This document shows, in pieces, positions 9,464 through 21,572 of a DNA stretch of 64,000 bases. This DNA is from Leucaena leucocephala (Eukaryota > Streptophyta > Magnoliopsida > Fabales > Fabaceae). Location: NCBI GenBank assembly GCA_037074615.1, contig CM073558.1, forward strand, positions 12,524,001 to 12,588,000. The letters are read 5' to 3'. The notes beneath the pieces were generated by a model that ran no database searches, was not told the DNA's origin, and saw only the letters and a list, made by a program, of their open reading frames with translations. The translations under genes were made by a program, and so were the position numbers. Numbering within the stretch: position 1 is the stretch's first letter; each line of letters starts with the position of its first letter.

Positions 9464-12400
9464 TGTAACATCCTTACTTTTATATGTCTTAGGGACCATT
9501 CAGTAGCATTTGGAACCACTTACAAGACCGTGGAAGTCCATTAGCCAAATCTGGAATTTTACTCTTTCTTGGGTTACTGTTCATATGGTATTCTAGATTA
9601 CGCAATAAACTTTGAAAAATCATAATTAATTCTATACAAATAGAAATGAAGTGCTTCAAAAAGCTACATGAATATAACATCTTCAAATTTAAGGGAAAAT
9701 AATTTCTAGACCAAATGATTAGCCAATTAATATAATTTATTTGTTGAAGCTTACTGTTCGGTCAAAAATTCTAGAAACAGATTCAGGTCCCTTAATTTGG
9801 AAATTCATTTCTCTTGATATACACATCCAAATGAAACGTTCTACCTATTCACTTAAAGCTCTGGATGTGTGCTACACGCTTGTAAAATTTCATGGAATAA
9901 TTCCTTTATTTGCTAGGTCAAACTGAAGCCACAAAACAACTACTTTAGGACCTACGTTTTTACGATTTTAGTTTCCTTTCTTCCACTTTCAATAATTGTT
10001 CCATCATGCATAAGCCATCAAATAAGCTTCTCAATATTCATATACATCATGTACATATGCTATAAGTATTACAACTAGTTTTATCACATAGATGGACACC
10101 TTATATGGCATTTACATACATAGATAATCCATAGCATATGCTAGGATCTCAATTACTTCCATTCTTTAGCTTTTCTCCATGCATACATTTTCCATCATAC
10201 TTGACCTAAATTGTTGGTTATAGGAGAGTGAGATTCTATGGAATCTTAGTAGCAAACATTACCACTTGAATATGCAAGATGGATGCTAATGCATGATATG
10301 TAATTTCATTACACTTTCTTTGATTAGTGACATGCCATCATGCTATATGCTTTTACATAAAAGTGCATGGCCATGGAAAACATGTTATTCACAATACATT
10401 CAACAACATTTATCATGTCACAACATCATTCAAATATCATATACATGTCAACACATAAGCATACCACATCAAGCACAAAACGAGGTAAGTTTACTATCTT
10501 ACACTTAAACTTTTCTCTTGATCTCTTGCACTTGTTCCCTAGCTTGCCAACCATGAAGCCTTTATGTCAATCACTTCCCAACATCTTGGATGTTTCAAGG
10601 TCCTAAACACATTCATATTCATCACATAATTCATTAGGACTCATGAACTCCAACCATGTTTAAGACTAACCTTGTTACACTCTTTATTATCATAACTTTC
10701 TCTAATCTTCACTAATCCACTTGACTCTTGAACCAATTGATGTCTTGACTTTAACCTACACAATTTCATCTTTTGAATCCATTTATGAGCTTATAATCAT
10801 GAAATTCCAGCTCCTTCATGGCCTGCTGTATAGAACTGAGAATATACATACAATTCTTTCAAAAATTCTCATTTTGATTCTAATTCTTCCCATACTTGTT
10901 TCTCCAATTTAGCCCACATAACTTTTTATTTTAAAACCATTGAAAGCATCAAAATTATGAAATTCTAATCACTGTTCATCCGAGTGAATGGTACCGTGAA
11001 GAATTTCAAAAACTACAACTTTGAGATTTTAATGCTTCCAAGGTTTATAACCTTTCCAATCCCACACAAAATCATCATATAAATTCAATGGAAGCATTAA
11101 ATCATTGAAATTTCATGTCCTTCCATCATGAATAGTGCATACCAAATAAGGTACACTATGGCTAAGTCAAGAATTTCAACTTGATTCAACAACCAATCTC
11201 TTAACTAGCTTGTTTAAACTTCAATCATATGCCTCTAACTTTATTTTCTTCTTTTCCCTTTCATCTAAGTTTTTAGGGCATCAACACCCCTCAGATAAAA
11301 CTCACCTTTTCCCCCATAAAAACGCTAAGTTCAAACTCCCAAATGAAAGGAAAATAAGTTAGGAGAGATTGCTTACCTTTAATCTCTAGCTTGCTTGAAC
11401 TTTTGGTACCTTGAATCTTCCTTGTCTTAGCTTGAGTTTCCATTTTGCAAGAGTTTCCCCAAGGTATCACAAGGGCACGGTCAATGGCCAAGATTAGTTT
11501 GTATACTATTTGATCTAATGGCCCACAATTAATCTTGGATTTTTTTTTTCAAAAAAGAATAATTATGACATCATGTGGGACAGATCATGGGACACCTAAT
11601 AGGGGTATGTGGTGTGATTCCCATGTAAGGAAGCTTCTAGAAAAATTCCAATCCAATCCAGTACCGATCGGAGCCGTTTCATAACAACCGAACTGTGTTC
11701 TGTTCCTAATTTTTTTATAATATACCAAGATATGTATTCTATCCTAGAAATAAATGTCTAGACTTCTCATACCATTGAAAATATTAGACCGAGTATTTAT
11801 CTTCCATCCATCCCTTGAGAAATGAACAAAATACCCTTAGTGTCCTTTATGGCACTATATTGACCCTAAGGGCATAATTATCATTTCACCCCTCTTGGTA
11901 TTGCCTTATGGCATGTACTGGCTCTAACTAATCATATTTATACTATGTGACACATTTTAATCCTTTCCAAAATGACCATAATGACCTCCATCCTTCACTG
12001 GTACAGTATGGCATCTAGGGGCATTTTTATAATTTTGCACTTTTCCTATAATGCTCTGGTCTCTGGCCCACTTAACTGTATAGTCACCCTAATGGGCTCA
12101 TGATGGTGTCATTTGGGCCTTGATATAGGCTCATTTATTGTATTGCCTTTATGGCCCAATTCACAAGACAACTCTCCTAATCCTATTTATCAGATATTTT
12201 ATTTCACTGTAAAATCCCGTAAGAATTCTACAGGATTCCTTTTTTGACTCTGTCAATTTTATAAATTCTTACATTAAATATGCGAATTTCCAGTAAAGTT
12301 TCATCTGATTCTGATGTCTAAAAAGTATTGTAATAATTCTTCTAGCTTCAGAAATTTATATCAATTAATCGGGACCTCAAATCAAAATTCCATGTTGCGT

Positions 12401-12781
12401 TAAAATGACCGAAATATTTTTGTCTATCTATTGGTAAAATTTGGGTCTCATATGATTCTGGGCATTTTTTGGCCTGTTTCGGCTCAACTTTCTCATAATT
12501 ACATTTAGGTCCATGAACTTTTGAATAATTACACTTAAGCTCCTAAACTTTTGGCTATTTGCATTTAAGTCCCTTAACTTTTGAAAATTACACTTAAGGG
12601 CCCAACTTTTGTTTCTACCTTCACTTTTTGCCTTCCACCTTTCTAATTTTCGTTTTAATCCTTCTCTTTCTTAAAGAGCCATCTAACCTTTATCATTTCT
12701 TTTGATCTTCATCATAATCCTTTCCAAACCTCTTTCCACTATCAGTATTATATAGATAGGAAAAAATTAGGATATGATACA
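9464..12781 (-). mobile_element. Family G LTR, minus orientation, promoter region deleted
   Basis: On the plus strand it begins TGTAACATCC (LTR 3' end reversed) and ends near 'ggatatgata' (LTR start reversed), about 3.3 kb. Block order mirrors copy G1. The first ~140 bases are the reverse complement of 6240-6390, so G1 and this LTR face each other across the 3 kb interior. The splice-donor-like site is kept at about 11376, but the expected TATA-box segment between it and the block 'aatggccaag' is missing (around 11460-11485). It lacks a PPT on its right side, because sense-oriented interior follows directly. Confidence 0.75.
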
Positions 12782-13352
12782 TATTATGACAAATATGTAT
12801 ATGGTATAGCCTATGTAGCTCTATGTAGTACTAGATATAGTAAAGTTATAAATGATGGGAATGATATGAGAAATTGCTGAGTGATAAAGGAAATGGGTAA
12901 AGTCTTAACCGATAATATTGGCTTCTGTGATCATTCTTAGGGAATTATCTATTGAGTTAACAACTTTTTGGTCTTCTAGAGGTGAGAATACAATACAACA
13001 GAATAGCAGTAGATTCTGGAGGATTGTAGTTAGATCCCAGCATGGCTCACAGACAATAACATTCTAGGTTACAGTTAGCCCCTGAAGACGCTTATGGTTT
13101 GATCATAGTAGATCCTGAGGGTTGCAGTAGACCTAGCCTAACGTAAGAAGATAAATGAACTATAAGTACCATATTTCATTGGAATGACGAATTACCAAGG
13201 ATAAGGTTAAGTAGGGAAGCCTCACAAGTTGGTTAACTCATAATAAAGAGAGTACCCTGATGCTAGTTTCAGATAGCCTTATTATTATCATGGACTGAAC
13301 TCATAATCTTCTTACATGAAAAAGGAATTAAGTTATCAGAGTTAAAGTTGTT
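12782..13352 (+). mobile_element. Fragment of family G interior, plus orientation
   Basis: It matches 23870-24460 in the same orientation (words 'gtaaagttataaa', 'ggcttctgtgatcat', 'gcagtagatt') and 50000-50600 in reverse. It contains a cluster of GCAGTAGATCC-like words (13000-13135). It is fused at both ends to minus-orientation LTR sequence, so it sits at two rearrangement or nesting breakpoints. Confidence 0.65.
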
Positions 13353-15605
13353 AGTAATCATAGAAATAGAGCTTAATCATATACACAAGCAACACAATTC
13401 AATATAGCCATAGCACAACCAAGCATAACATTCAATACACACAAGTTTAGGGTAAGTTTACTACCTTATATACTGGACACTATTTCACTTTATCTTACCT
13501 CTTTCTTCTCACTTCTCTTTGATGTGTGGCTGCCTCCTTGGAGTCCACCATCAAATCCTAACAACACATAATCATCCATCCATTACAATCTAACTTCCTT
13601 GGACATTAAACTTACTTTAACTAACATAACTTCCTTTGATCTTTACTAATTGACCTAACCATTGAACCAATTGATTTATTGTCTTTACCCTACACAGTTC
13701 CACCTTTTGAATCCATTTATGAGCTTAGAACCATGACATTATAGCTCATATGAACTGTTCTAGATAGATTTGAAAAACATGCATAATTCTTCCAAAAATT
13801 CTCATATTGATTCCAATACTTCCCATACTTGTTTCTCTACTTTATCGCACACAAATTTTCATTTTAAAATCATTGGAACCATCAAAATTATGAAATTATA
13901 ATCACTGTTCATATGAGTGAACAGTAACAGAGAAAAACTTTAAAACTACAACTTGAAATTCCAATATTTCCAAGGTTCAAAATCTATCCAATCCTACACA
14001 AAATTATCATATGAATTCAATGGAAGCATTATATAATTGAAATTCAATCTCCTTCTATCATGAACAGTGCAGACCAAAATGGTTCAACTATGGCAAAGTC
14101 AAGAATATCAACTTGATTAAATAACCAATCACCTAACTAGCTTGTTTAAGCTTCAATCGCATATCTCTAACTTTAATTTCTTCTTTCTCCTTTCATCTAA
14201 GGTTTTGGACAGCATATACACCTTAGAGAAAACTCAACTTTCTTCCATGAAAACCCTAAGTTCAAGCTCCCAAATCAATGGGAAATAATGTAGGATAGAT
14301 TGCTTATCTTTAATCTCTAGCTTGCTTGAACTTTGGTACCTTGAATCTTCTTTGTCTTAGCTTGACTTTTTATTTAGCAAGAGCTTCACCAAGGGTTCTT
14401 GCTTCATGGTTTGCATAAGAAATTGTGGGGGTATTTGTAGCCAAATTCCATGGAAAATCAATTGTCAGTGTCACTTTATGCACTATTTGATCTAATGGCT
14501 CACATTTAATCTTGGATTTAACTTTTATAAAAAGATAACTATGACATCATCCATGACATCATGAAGGGACAACTCATAGGTTTATGTGGCACTATTCCAA
14601 GGGAAAGAAACTTCTGGAAAAATTCTCATTCAATCCAGTACCGATTCAGTACAAATTTTCCAAAAACCATACTATTTTATAATTCTAATTTTTCTAAGAT
14701 TCCATAATAGGCTTTATAACCTTAAATCCAGAATCCAAATTCTTCCTACCATTAACATTCTTAGACTAGTCCAAACTTATTACAGATTCCTTGGTAATTT
14801 ACCAAAACGTCCCTTTGTTCTTCTTTATTTAGTTTAACATCTAATGGCATTATTATCTTTTCACACCTCATCAGAGTATTCCCTGACCTTGGTTAACTAT
14901 TCTAGAAATTCTCCTTGACCATCTAACCTTATTCAAATGACCAAAATGCCCTTCGTCTGACTCTGACTCAATGACACAACATAATGGCATACTCAGTCCA
15001 CTACCTTAATGGGTTTAACTCTTGAGAAATTCCCCCGAAACATATTTATCGGGTGTTTTAATTCATTTTAGATTCTATCATAAATTCTACAGAACTCCTT
15101 TTTGAGCTCTGTCAGTTTCATAAATTCTCATATTAATTATAAGAACTTACTACCAAATTTTATCGGATTCTGAGGACCAGAGGATATTGTATTAAGTTCC
15201 TTTTCTTCATAAATTAATATAATTTTTTTGCGACCTCAAATCAAAATTCTTTGTTGCGTCAAACTAATCAGAATAATTTTCTCTATTTATTGGGAAAATT
15301 TGGGACTAATCTGATTCTGAACATTTTTGGGCCTTCTCCAGCTCAACTTTCAATAAATACCATTTTTCCCTGGACTTTTGAAAATTACACTTTATGCCCT
15401 CAACTTTTAATAATTACACTTAATGGCCCAAAGTTTATTTCTACTTTCATTTTCTACCATATAACTTTTAAACCTTTTATTTTAATCCCTCATCTTTATA
15501 CCTTTGTCTAATCATTGTTTTTCCTTTATATTCATCAACACAATCCTTTCCAAACCTCTTTCCACTATTAGTATTATACAGATAGGGAAAAAGTAGGATG
15601 TGACA
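13353..15605 (-). mobile_element. Partial family G LTR, minus orientation
   Basis: It ends at 15605 with 'tgaca', the reversed LTR start, followed by a reversed polypurine tract, so it is the 3' LTR of a minus-strand element. The part corresponding to the last ~0.9 kb of the LTR is missing on the left. The TATA box at about 14429-14437 has changed to a TACAAATA form. The donor-like site near 14308 is altered (TTATC instead of TTACC). Confidence 0.75.
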
Positions 15606-15640
15606 TTTCTACCCCCTTAAAATAAATTTCGTCCTCAAAA
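15606..15640 (-). promoter_or_regulatory. Polypurine tract next to a 3' LTR
   Basis: Read on the minus strand, this gives GAGGACGAAATTT, then TTTTAAGGGGGTAGAAA, then the LTR start. This layout is common just before the 3' LTR of plant Ty3/gypsy elements. The same block occurs at 48476-48512 (minus) and 59437-59467 (plus, weaker). Confidence 0.7.
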
Positions 15641-16687
15641 TTTACTTAGCAGCTCAATCAACTATCTTAAATATGTATCTTTCCCATTTTATGAATAAGG
15701 ATTAGGGTATCTATCTCTTATCTTCTATCTTGACATCTTAGCGGAGTACTTTCCATAACCGCAGCTTTTCATATGTTTGCTGTGATTATTCTTCTGTTCT
15801 AAATCAACTCAAACTCTACTTCATTCTATTACTTGCTTACTTACTATGCATCTATTTGCATATGGACTTCTCACTATACTGGACTTGTGAGTAGTGTCCA
15901 TTTCTTTCATATCAAACTCTCTCAAATACTACTATATTATGGAGTTTCTATCAACTACTCATCATACTTCTTCTTCTTAACATCTTTGATAATTCATCAT
16001 AATACAGAGAGAGGACTTATATCATTATTCTTTCTTTACTTTACTTTACTAATAGATAAGAGCAAATACTCTAACATGCATAATGCCTGGCCAACATGTT
16101 GCAAGACTACATACATGCCCATGAATGCAAAGCTCTAACATCAAAGCTCAAGCATTCCTTTTTTAATATGCATAGCTCTAACACCCGGAGCTTTAGCATA
16201 TTTTACAAACATAACATAATGCCTGGCATTTCATACAAGGAGTGAAAGCTCTTACTTGCTACTTCATCTGTAACATAACATTCAAACATTTTATCCTTTC
16301 AAAAAGGGAGCCTCTCTATCTGTTTATAGAGCTAGCTCTCATTACATACTTGTCATGTTGTATCATGGCATATCTAGCCAAATCTGGCTATATCATGGTC
16401 TATCTCAACTTTTTATGACTTATCTTGAGATACCATAAGTATAACATTCTATTTAACTTATATCTTTGCTAGCTTTTGAGAAAACTCTTCTAAATATTTG
16501 CTTTTAAATCCATTTTATCTAGACCTGACATAAGGGTTCTAGTCACTTACCATTCATAACCCTTTATAACTTTTCAAAGCCATTTCTATCATTTTACATA
16601 ACTCTGTGTATATATGCCAAATTTTTGTGGCATTTACACCTTGTTCATCACTTCCCAGGGGGTCACCCATCTTTGGGCTAATTTTAC
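15606..16687 (-). mobile_element. Family G interior, 3' non-coding end, minus orientation
   Basis: It parallels 48476-49720 in the full element: CTCTAACA-type short repeats (16130-16200), the block 'aaagggagcctctc', and 'cacttcccagggggtcaccc' at its right end. Coding sequence is absent. It is interrupted at 16687 by a different LTR. The 101-codon frame at 15833-16138 is on the opposite strand and not conserved in the sister copies. Confidence 0.7.
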
Positions 16688-17499
16688 TGATAAACTCATA
16701 TTTGTAGTAATTTTTAGTGTGTTTAAAGTGAGTTTATTATTAATTTTTATCCCCATTTATCAATATATTGAGCAATTATTAAATGAATAATGTTTAGGAT
16801 AGTTGAGAATTAATTGATATAAATTTAGTGCTTAAAGTGAATAAATAATATGTTTATTTTAATTTTCTATTAAGGGAGAATGACAAGTGGACTAAAGGAG
16901 TTGGTGACATGTGACAACACATGGGTTAGATCTAGGAATGGAGGAGCAGATTGCAAGTAGGAGATCATGCATATGCTGGCACATAGAGGAGCATTGTTCA
17001 CACACACAACATTGTTCACCACACAATTTTGATCTGAACATAATTACACATTTCAACAGCAGCTTATGCACTCCAAACATCATTTAGATCATTCCAACTG
17101 ACAATCACACCATTCTTCTATATAACACATATATCAGTATAATTTTTGGGGGGTTCAGGCATAGTTCACACTGGACACACTCTTTTTCCTTCTTCATTCA
17201 CACATTCATTCCATTACTATTCCATTCACACAACCAGACACTGAGACGCATAGATCTAATTCATTCTCCATTAATTCCATCTCAAATTTTCTCTCTATTT
17301 CTATTTTCTATTATGCACTTTTCTCTGTTCTAGTCAAAAGAACCAGAGCAAAGTTCTGTAGTTCATCTTCATCTTCTTCTATCATTTTCACCATGACTGT
17401 TACTATGTTTTTTGTTACTATTAAAGTTCAGATGGTAATGCAAGGCTATGCTGTTGTGCTCTCTTGGAGATGATGCTGAACTATAATCCTTGAGCTGAA
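16688..17499 (+). mobile_element. LTR-like fragment of another family ('H')
   Basis: It starts TGATAAACTCATATTTG, a start typical of some plant Ty3 LTRs, and contains a TATA-like CTATATAACACA at about 17119. Bases ~16985-17235 match 58605-58828. It ends where a plus-orientation family G LTR begins (TGTCATATCC at 17500). I could not find a matching 3' end or target duplication, so its true limit and family are uncertain. It may be the LTR that goes with the Athila-like fragments elsewhere, but nothing here proves that. Confidence 0.45.
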
Positions 17500-18437
17500 T
17501 GTCATATCCTAAATTTTCCCTATCTGTATAATACTGATAGTGGAAAGAGATTTAAAAAGGATTATGACGAAATTCAGAAGAAATGATAAAGGTTAAATGA
17601 GTCTTAAAGAAAGAAAGGGACCTAAAAAAATTTGAAAAGGTTGAAGGCAAAAAAGTAGAAACAAGATTTGGGCCAAAAGTGGTAATTCTCAAAAGTTTAG
17701 GTACCTAAATGTAATTAAGCAAAAAGTCAGGGACCTAAATGTAATTATGGAAAATTTCAGCCAGAAAAGGCTTAGAACTGCTTAGAAGTATGTGAGTCCC
17801 ACATTCTGTTAGTAAATAGAGGAAGTTATGCTAGTTAATCTAGCATGATACAGAAATTTTATGAGGGCTTGAGACAGTAGATATTTATCTAATAGTCTAA
17901 AAATTATTTGAAATTTTACCAAATTTTATAGACTTCAGATATAAGTGGGAGAATTACAGGAAAGTGTACCCTATAATTTCAAATATCATGGATCTGACAA
18001 AACCTCATAAGTTATGTATAAAAGTTTATCCCCATATTAGTGAATTTTGACAAGAGTTTAAAAATACCCGTGATCCGATAATAGAACTTATCAGTAAATA
18101 AGCTTAGATAGAATGAACTCAGATAGCCTCATACTTGGGCCTATGATGACGCAAAGGAGGACCCAAACCCTAGGGTACCAGTTCATCAGTAGAAGGGGCC
18201 AATGTGCATAAAAAGTATAAAATTATGAAAATACCCTGGGATGCCCATCTTGCACTAGTGATGGATGGAGGGTATTTTGGTCATCTGGAATAGGCTAAAA
18301 ATGTGACATATAGTATAAGTATGATTAGTTAGAGCCAGTATATGCCCTAAGGTAGTACAACGAGGGGTGAAATGACAATTATGCCCTTAGGGTTAATATA
18401 GTGTAAGAAAGGACATCAAGGATATTTTGGTCATTTC
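17500..18437 (+). mobile_element. Family G LTR (G5), first part, split by a solo copia LTR
   Basis: It begins TGTCATATCC, with blocks matching 59468-60370. It runs up to '...ggtcatttc', where solo LTR A is inserted, and resumes at 20322 with '...ctaagggatgg'. The uninterrupted form is seen at 60355-60380, which confirms that the copia LTR is an insertion. Confidence 0.8.
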
Positions 18438-19404
18438 TGTTGGAAAATGTGCCCTAGGGGCCAATCATTGTCTTATAAACATTATTGATTTATGAGTTTA
18501 TCAATTGTGTTATCATGTTATTTGCATGTTTACTGTGATGACCATCCTTGGATAATTCATGATCTTGTCCTAAATATCCTTGGTCGGTCATCTGTGCGGG
18601 AGCAGAGATAAAATAAAACCAGTATGACTTTGAAGATGTATAGAGATATAAATCAAAGTGATAGGAACATGTAAGAGTACAAGGTGTTGGATCGACCCGC
18701 TATGAGAGAGTTGCATGGGTTACGTTATAAGCTTCTCTCATATACAAACCATGTCACCATGCCCTTTGACCTGAGATCATCATGGATTCCTATATGACAA
18801 ACGCTTAGCTTTGACCTAGTCAAAAGTCACTTTTGATCGAGTGATCATAAAGACTATGTTCGGGCTTAGTGGTTTTTCATGCGGAGGGATGTGAATGGTC
18901 AAGATGGAACTTGTCGCTCACATTCGTAGAGAGATATTACTGGGCCCCTCGATAAGTGAGTTTGAGAAATGTATGGCCATACTGTAATGGAAAGGTAGTT
19001 CCATTTCTATAGTCAGACTACTCAGGGATCGAGAAAGTAACAGTCAGGAATAGGAGGATGACATTATCCATGACTCATCCATGACTAAAATATCGCGTGA
19101 CAGAAGGGACATGATATAGTTGTATAAAAGGTTACATCGTTTATCGATCCTCATATGATTTGGGTAGTCGTTATGTCTTGCTAGAGACCGCTTGCGACTT
19201 GTGGGCCAGTATAGCAAATGGCCCACTGTCAACTTCATATGGACCTACAGGGTCACACACAAAATAGCCCAACACGAGCTATGATGTCCAGATTCATTGA
19301 ATCTAAGACATGTCTAGATTCAATGAATGATCCATGGTTGATGTATATATTTATTGATATTTATAAATTCGTATACATATATATTATATATAAGGGATAT
19401 ATAG

Positions 19405-19660
19405 GATTTAATTTATAAGGATAAATTAAATCTCTATCACGTTTGAATTTGAAATTCAAATTGATAGGATATCTCATATAAGAGATATTTACAAGATTTA
19501 ATTTATAAGGATAAATTAAATATCTATCACGTTTGAATTTGAAATTCAAATTGATAGGATATCTCATATAAGAGATATTTACAAGATTTAATTTATAAGG
19601 ATAAATTAAATCTCTATCACATTTGAATTTAAAATTCGAATTGATAGGATATCTCAAATT
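19405..19660. repeat. 90-bp tandem repeat in LTR A (three copies)
   Basis: Units start at 19405, 19495 and 19585. Each holds three small inverted repeats in a row: ATTTAATTTAT/ATAAATTAAAT, GAATTTGAAATTCAAATT and GATATCTCATATAAGAGATAT. LTR C (35254-35509) and LTR D (44202-44457) also have three copies, and LTR B (28341-28509) has two. Because 90 is divisible by three, a long minus-strand frame is open through the array by default. Confidence 0.9.
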
Positions 19661-19857
19661 TGATTTATGAGAATAAATCAAATATAGTCCAATCGTATCT
19701 TTATTTGAATTAAATAAATAGGTGAATTATATCTATGGGACAGATTTAATATAAACATTATTTATTTAATTAGTTTCTTATCAAATTATACAATATGTGA
19801 TATTGTATTAATTTTGGAATTAATATAGATTAATTCCAAGATCCAATTCGGTTGAGG

Positions 19858-19902
19858 AAAACGTAGAGCATCCTATATATCTGATTTTAGGAGCTACGTT
19901 TT
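19858..19902 (+). other. Hairpin near the 3' part of the copia LTR
   Basis: AAAACGTAG (19858-19866) pairs with CTACGTTTT (19894-19902) over a 27-base loop. In LTR B the arms are AAAACGCAG (28700-28708) and TTGCGTTTT (28736-28744), so one T-A pair has become C-G. It probably forms in the RNA and may help position the poly(A) site; that role is inference. Confidence 0.65.
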
Positions 19903-20321
19903 TGACACACAACACACAACACAAAAGGCCGAACAGAATCTGCAAAAGGTTTGTAGGTAAGAAACTGCTGAAGTAGAGACGGAGAGGACGAATTCTTGAG
20001 AGAGCCTTAGAGGGATAGGAGATGCTAGCACGTCATTCGTGGTTGGAACGCTGTTCGTGTGGATACCAGTAAAGGAAGCCGACCTGAGGTGTCGACTTCT
20101 TGCGATCAAAAAGAGAGCACGAGCCGCGGAGAGAAGCTTTGGACATCTTCTTGTGATCGGAAAGAGATCACCAGTCATGTAGAGAAGCTGTGGAAGTCGC
20201 TGAGGAACACCAAGGGTAATGCTTCTTTCCACTTGACTTAAACACATACGGTAGATCCTGGCAAGGAATGGGAAAAAAATTTTTAAATTAATTTCCGCTG
20301 CGTGTCTTCCAATTCCTTACA

Positions 20322-21572
20322 ATTTTCTAAGGGATGGATGGCAGATAAATACTCAGTGTAACATTGTCAATAGTATGAGAAACCTAGACATTGATTTCCA
20401 GGATAGAATACATATCATAGAATATTATAAAAATTAGGAACAGAAAACAATCTAGTTTTTGGGGAATCGGACTGAGCTGATACTGGATTGGACTGGAATT
20501 TCTCCATAAGCTTCCTCCCCATAAGAATTGAGCCACATACCCCCATGAGGTGTCCCATGAGTCTTCCCTTGTGATGTCATGGATGATGTCATAAATTTCC
20601 TTTTTGAAAAAGTTAAGTCCAAGATTAAATGTGAGCCTTTAGATCAAATAGTGCACAAAGTAATCTTGGCCGTTGATTTTCCATGAAATTTTCTATAAAT
20701 ACCCCCTCAAATATGGTTCAAAACTATGGCCTCATGAACTTTGGGGAAACTCTTGCAAAATGGAAACTCAAGCAAACATAAAGAAAATTCAAGGTACCAA
20801 AGTTCAAGCAAGCTAGAGATTAAAGGTAAGCAATCTCTCCTAGCTTATTTTCCTTTGATTTTGGAGCTTGAACTTTGGATTTTCATGTGTAAAAATTTAA
20901 ATTTTGTTTAAGGTGTTGTGCTGCCCAAAAACCTTAGATGAAAGGGGAAAGAAGAAATTAAAGTTAGAAGTATATGATTGAAATTTAAACAAGCTAGTTA
21001 AGTGATTGGTTGTGAATCAACTTGATATTCTTGAGTTTCCCATGGATGAACCTGTTCGGTATGCACTGTTCATAATAGAAGGAAATGGAATTTCAATGAT
21101 TTAATGCTTCCATTGAATTTATATGATGATTTTGTGTAGGATTGGAAAGGTTTTGAACCTTGGAAACATTGCAATTCCAAGATTATAGTTTTTGGAATTC
21201 TTCTCTATACTGTTCACTAGAATGAACAGTGATTTGAATTTCATGATTTTGATGCTTCCAATGGTTTTAAAATAAAAAATTGTGTGGGATAAAGTTGAGA
21301 AACAAGTATGGGAAGCATTAGAACCAGAATGATAATTTTTGAAAGAATTATATGCATGTGTTCAGTTCTGTACAGAAGGCCATGAAGGAGCTGGAATTTC
21401 ATTATTCTAAGCTCATAAATGGATTCAAAATATGAAATTGTGTAGGGTAAGGTCAAGACATCAATTGATTCAAGATCCAAGTGGATTAGTAAAGATTAGA
21501 GAAAGTTATGATAATAAAGAGTGTAACAAGGTTAGTTTTGAACGTGGTTGGAGTTCATGAGTCCTAAGCTAC
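20322..21572 (+). mobile_element. Family G LTR (G5), continuation, truncated
   Basis: It continues the LTR interrupted at 18437. It holds the TATA box at 20693, the donor-like GTAAGC at 20826 and the conserved hairpin at 21210-21233. Near 21572 it switches to interior sequence in the opposite orientation, so the last ~1 kb of the LTR is missing. Confidence 0.75.
20693..20701 (+). promoter_or_regulatory. TATA box of LTR G5
   Basis: CTATAAATA followed by CCCC, in the same context as the other copies. The duplicated counterpart is at 36541-36549. Confidence 0.55.

Larger units (their letters stand above)
18438..20321 (+). mobile_element. Solo LTR A of the Ty1/copia (Tork-type) family
   Basis: It begins TGTTGGAAAATG and ends TTCCTTACA, 1884 bp, the same ends as the LTRs of the element at 27362-36169. 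No interior follows, because family G LTR sequence resumes directly. The flanks ATTTC (18433-18437) and ATTTT (20322-20326) form a 5-bp target duplication with one mismatch. Inside are a possible TATA box (TATAAAAGG, 19123-19131), three 90-bp tandem repeats (19405-19660), a hairpin (19858-19902), two 51-bp tandem copies near 20092-20193, and the terminal block 'tttccgctgcg' typical of plant Tork-type LTRs. In its first ~700 bp it differs clearly from the three sister LTRs. Short open frames here are not credible genes. Confidence 0.9.

Noticed and set aside
15833..16138. 101-codon open frame rich in Tyr, Ser and Phe
   Set aside because: It lies in family G non-coding interior, opposite to the element's sense, and is not open in the sister copy near 48720-49030.
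19361..19681. Minus-strand open frame of 106 codons with a 30-residue repeat, also present in the other copia LTRs
   Set aside because: It is produced by the 90-bp tandem repeat, whose length is divisible by three. It is read against LTR transcription and has very biased, low-complexity content. Frame openness is explained without coding.
20059..20241. 60-codon plus-strand frame with a 17-residue internal repeat, kept in LTRs A, B and C
   Set aside because: Two 51-bp tandem copies (divisible by three) keep the frame open. There is no clear ATG start and no recognised domain, and LTR D has a deletion nearby. It remains a weak candidate for a small LTR-encoded peptide.
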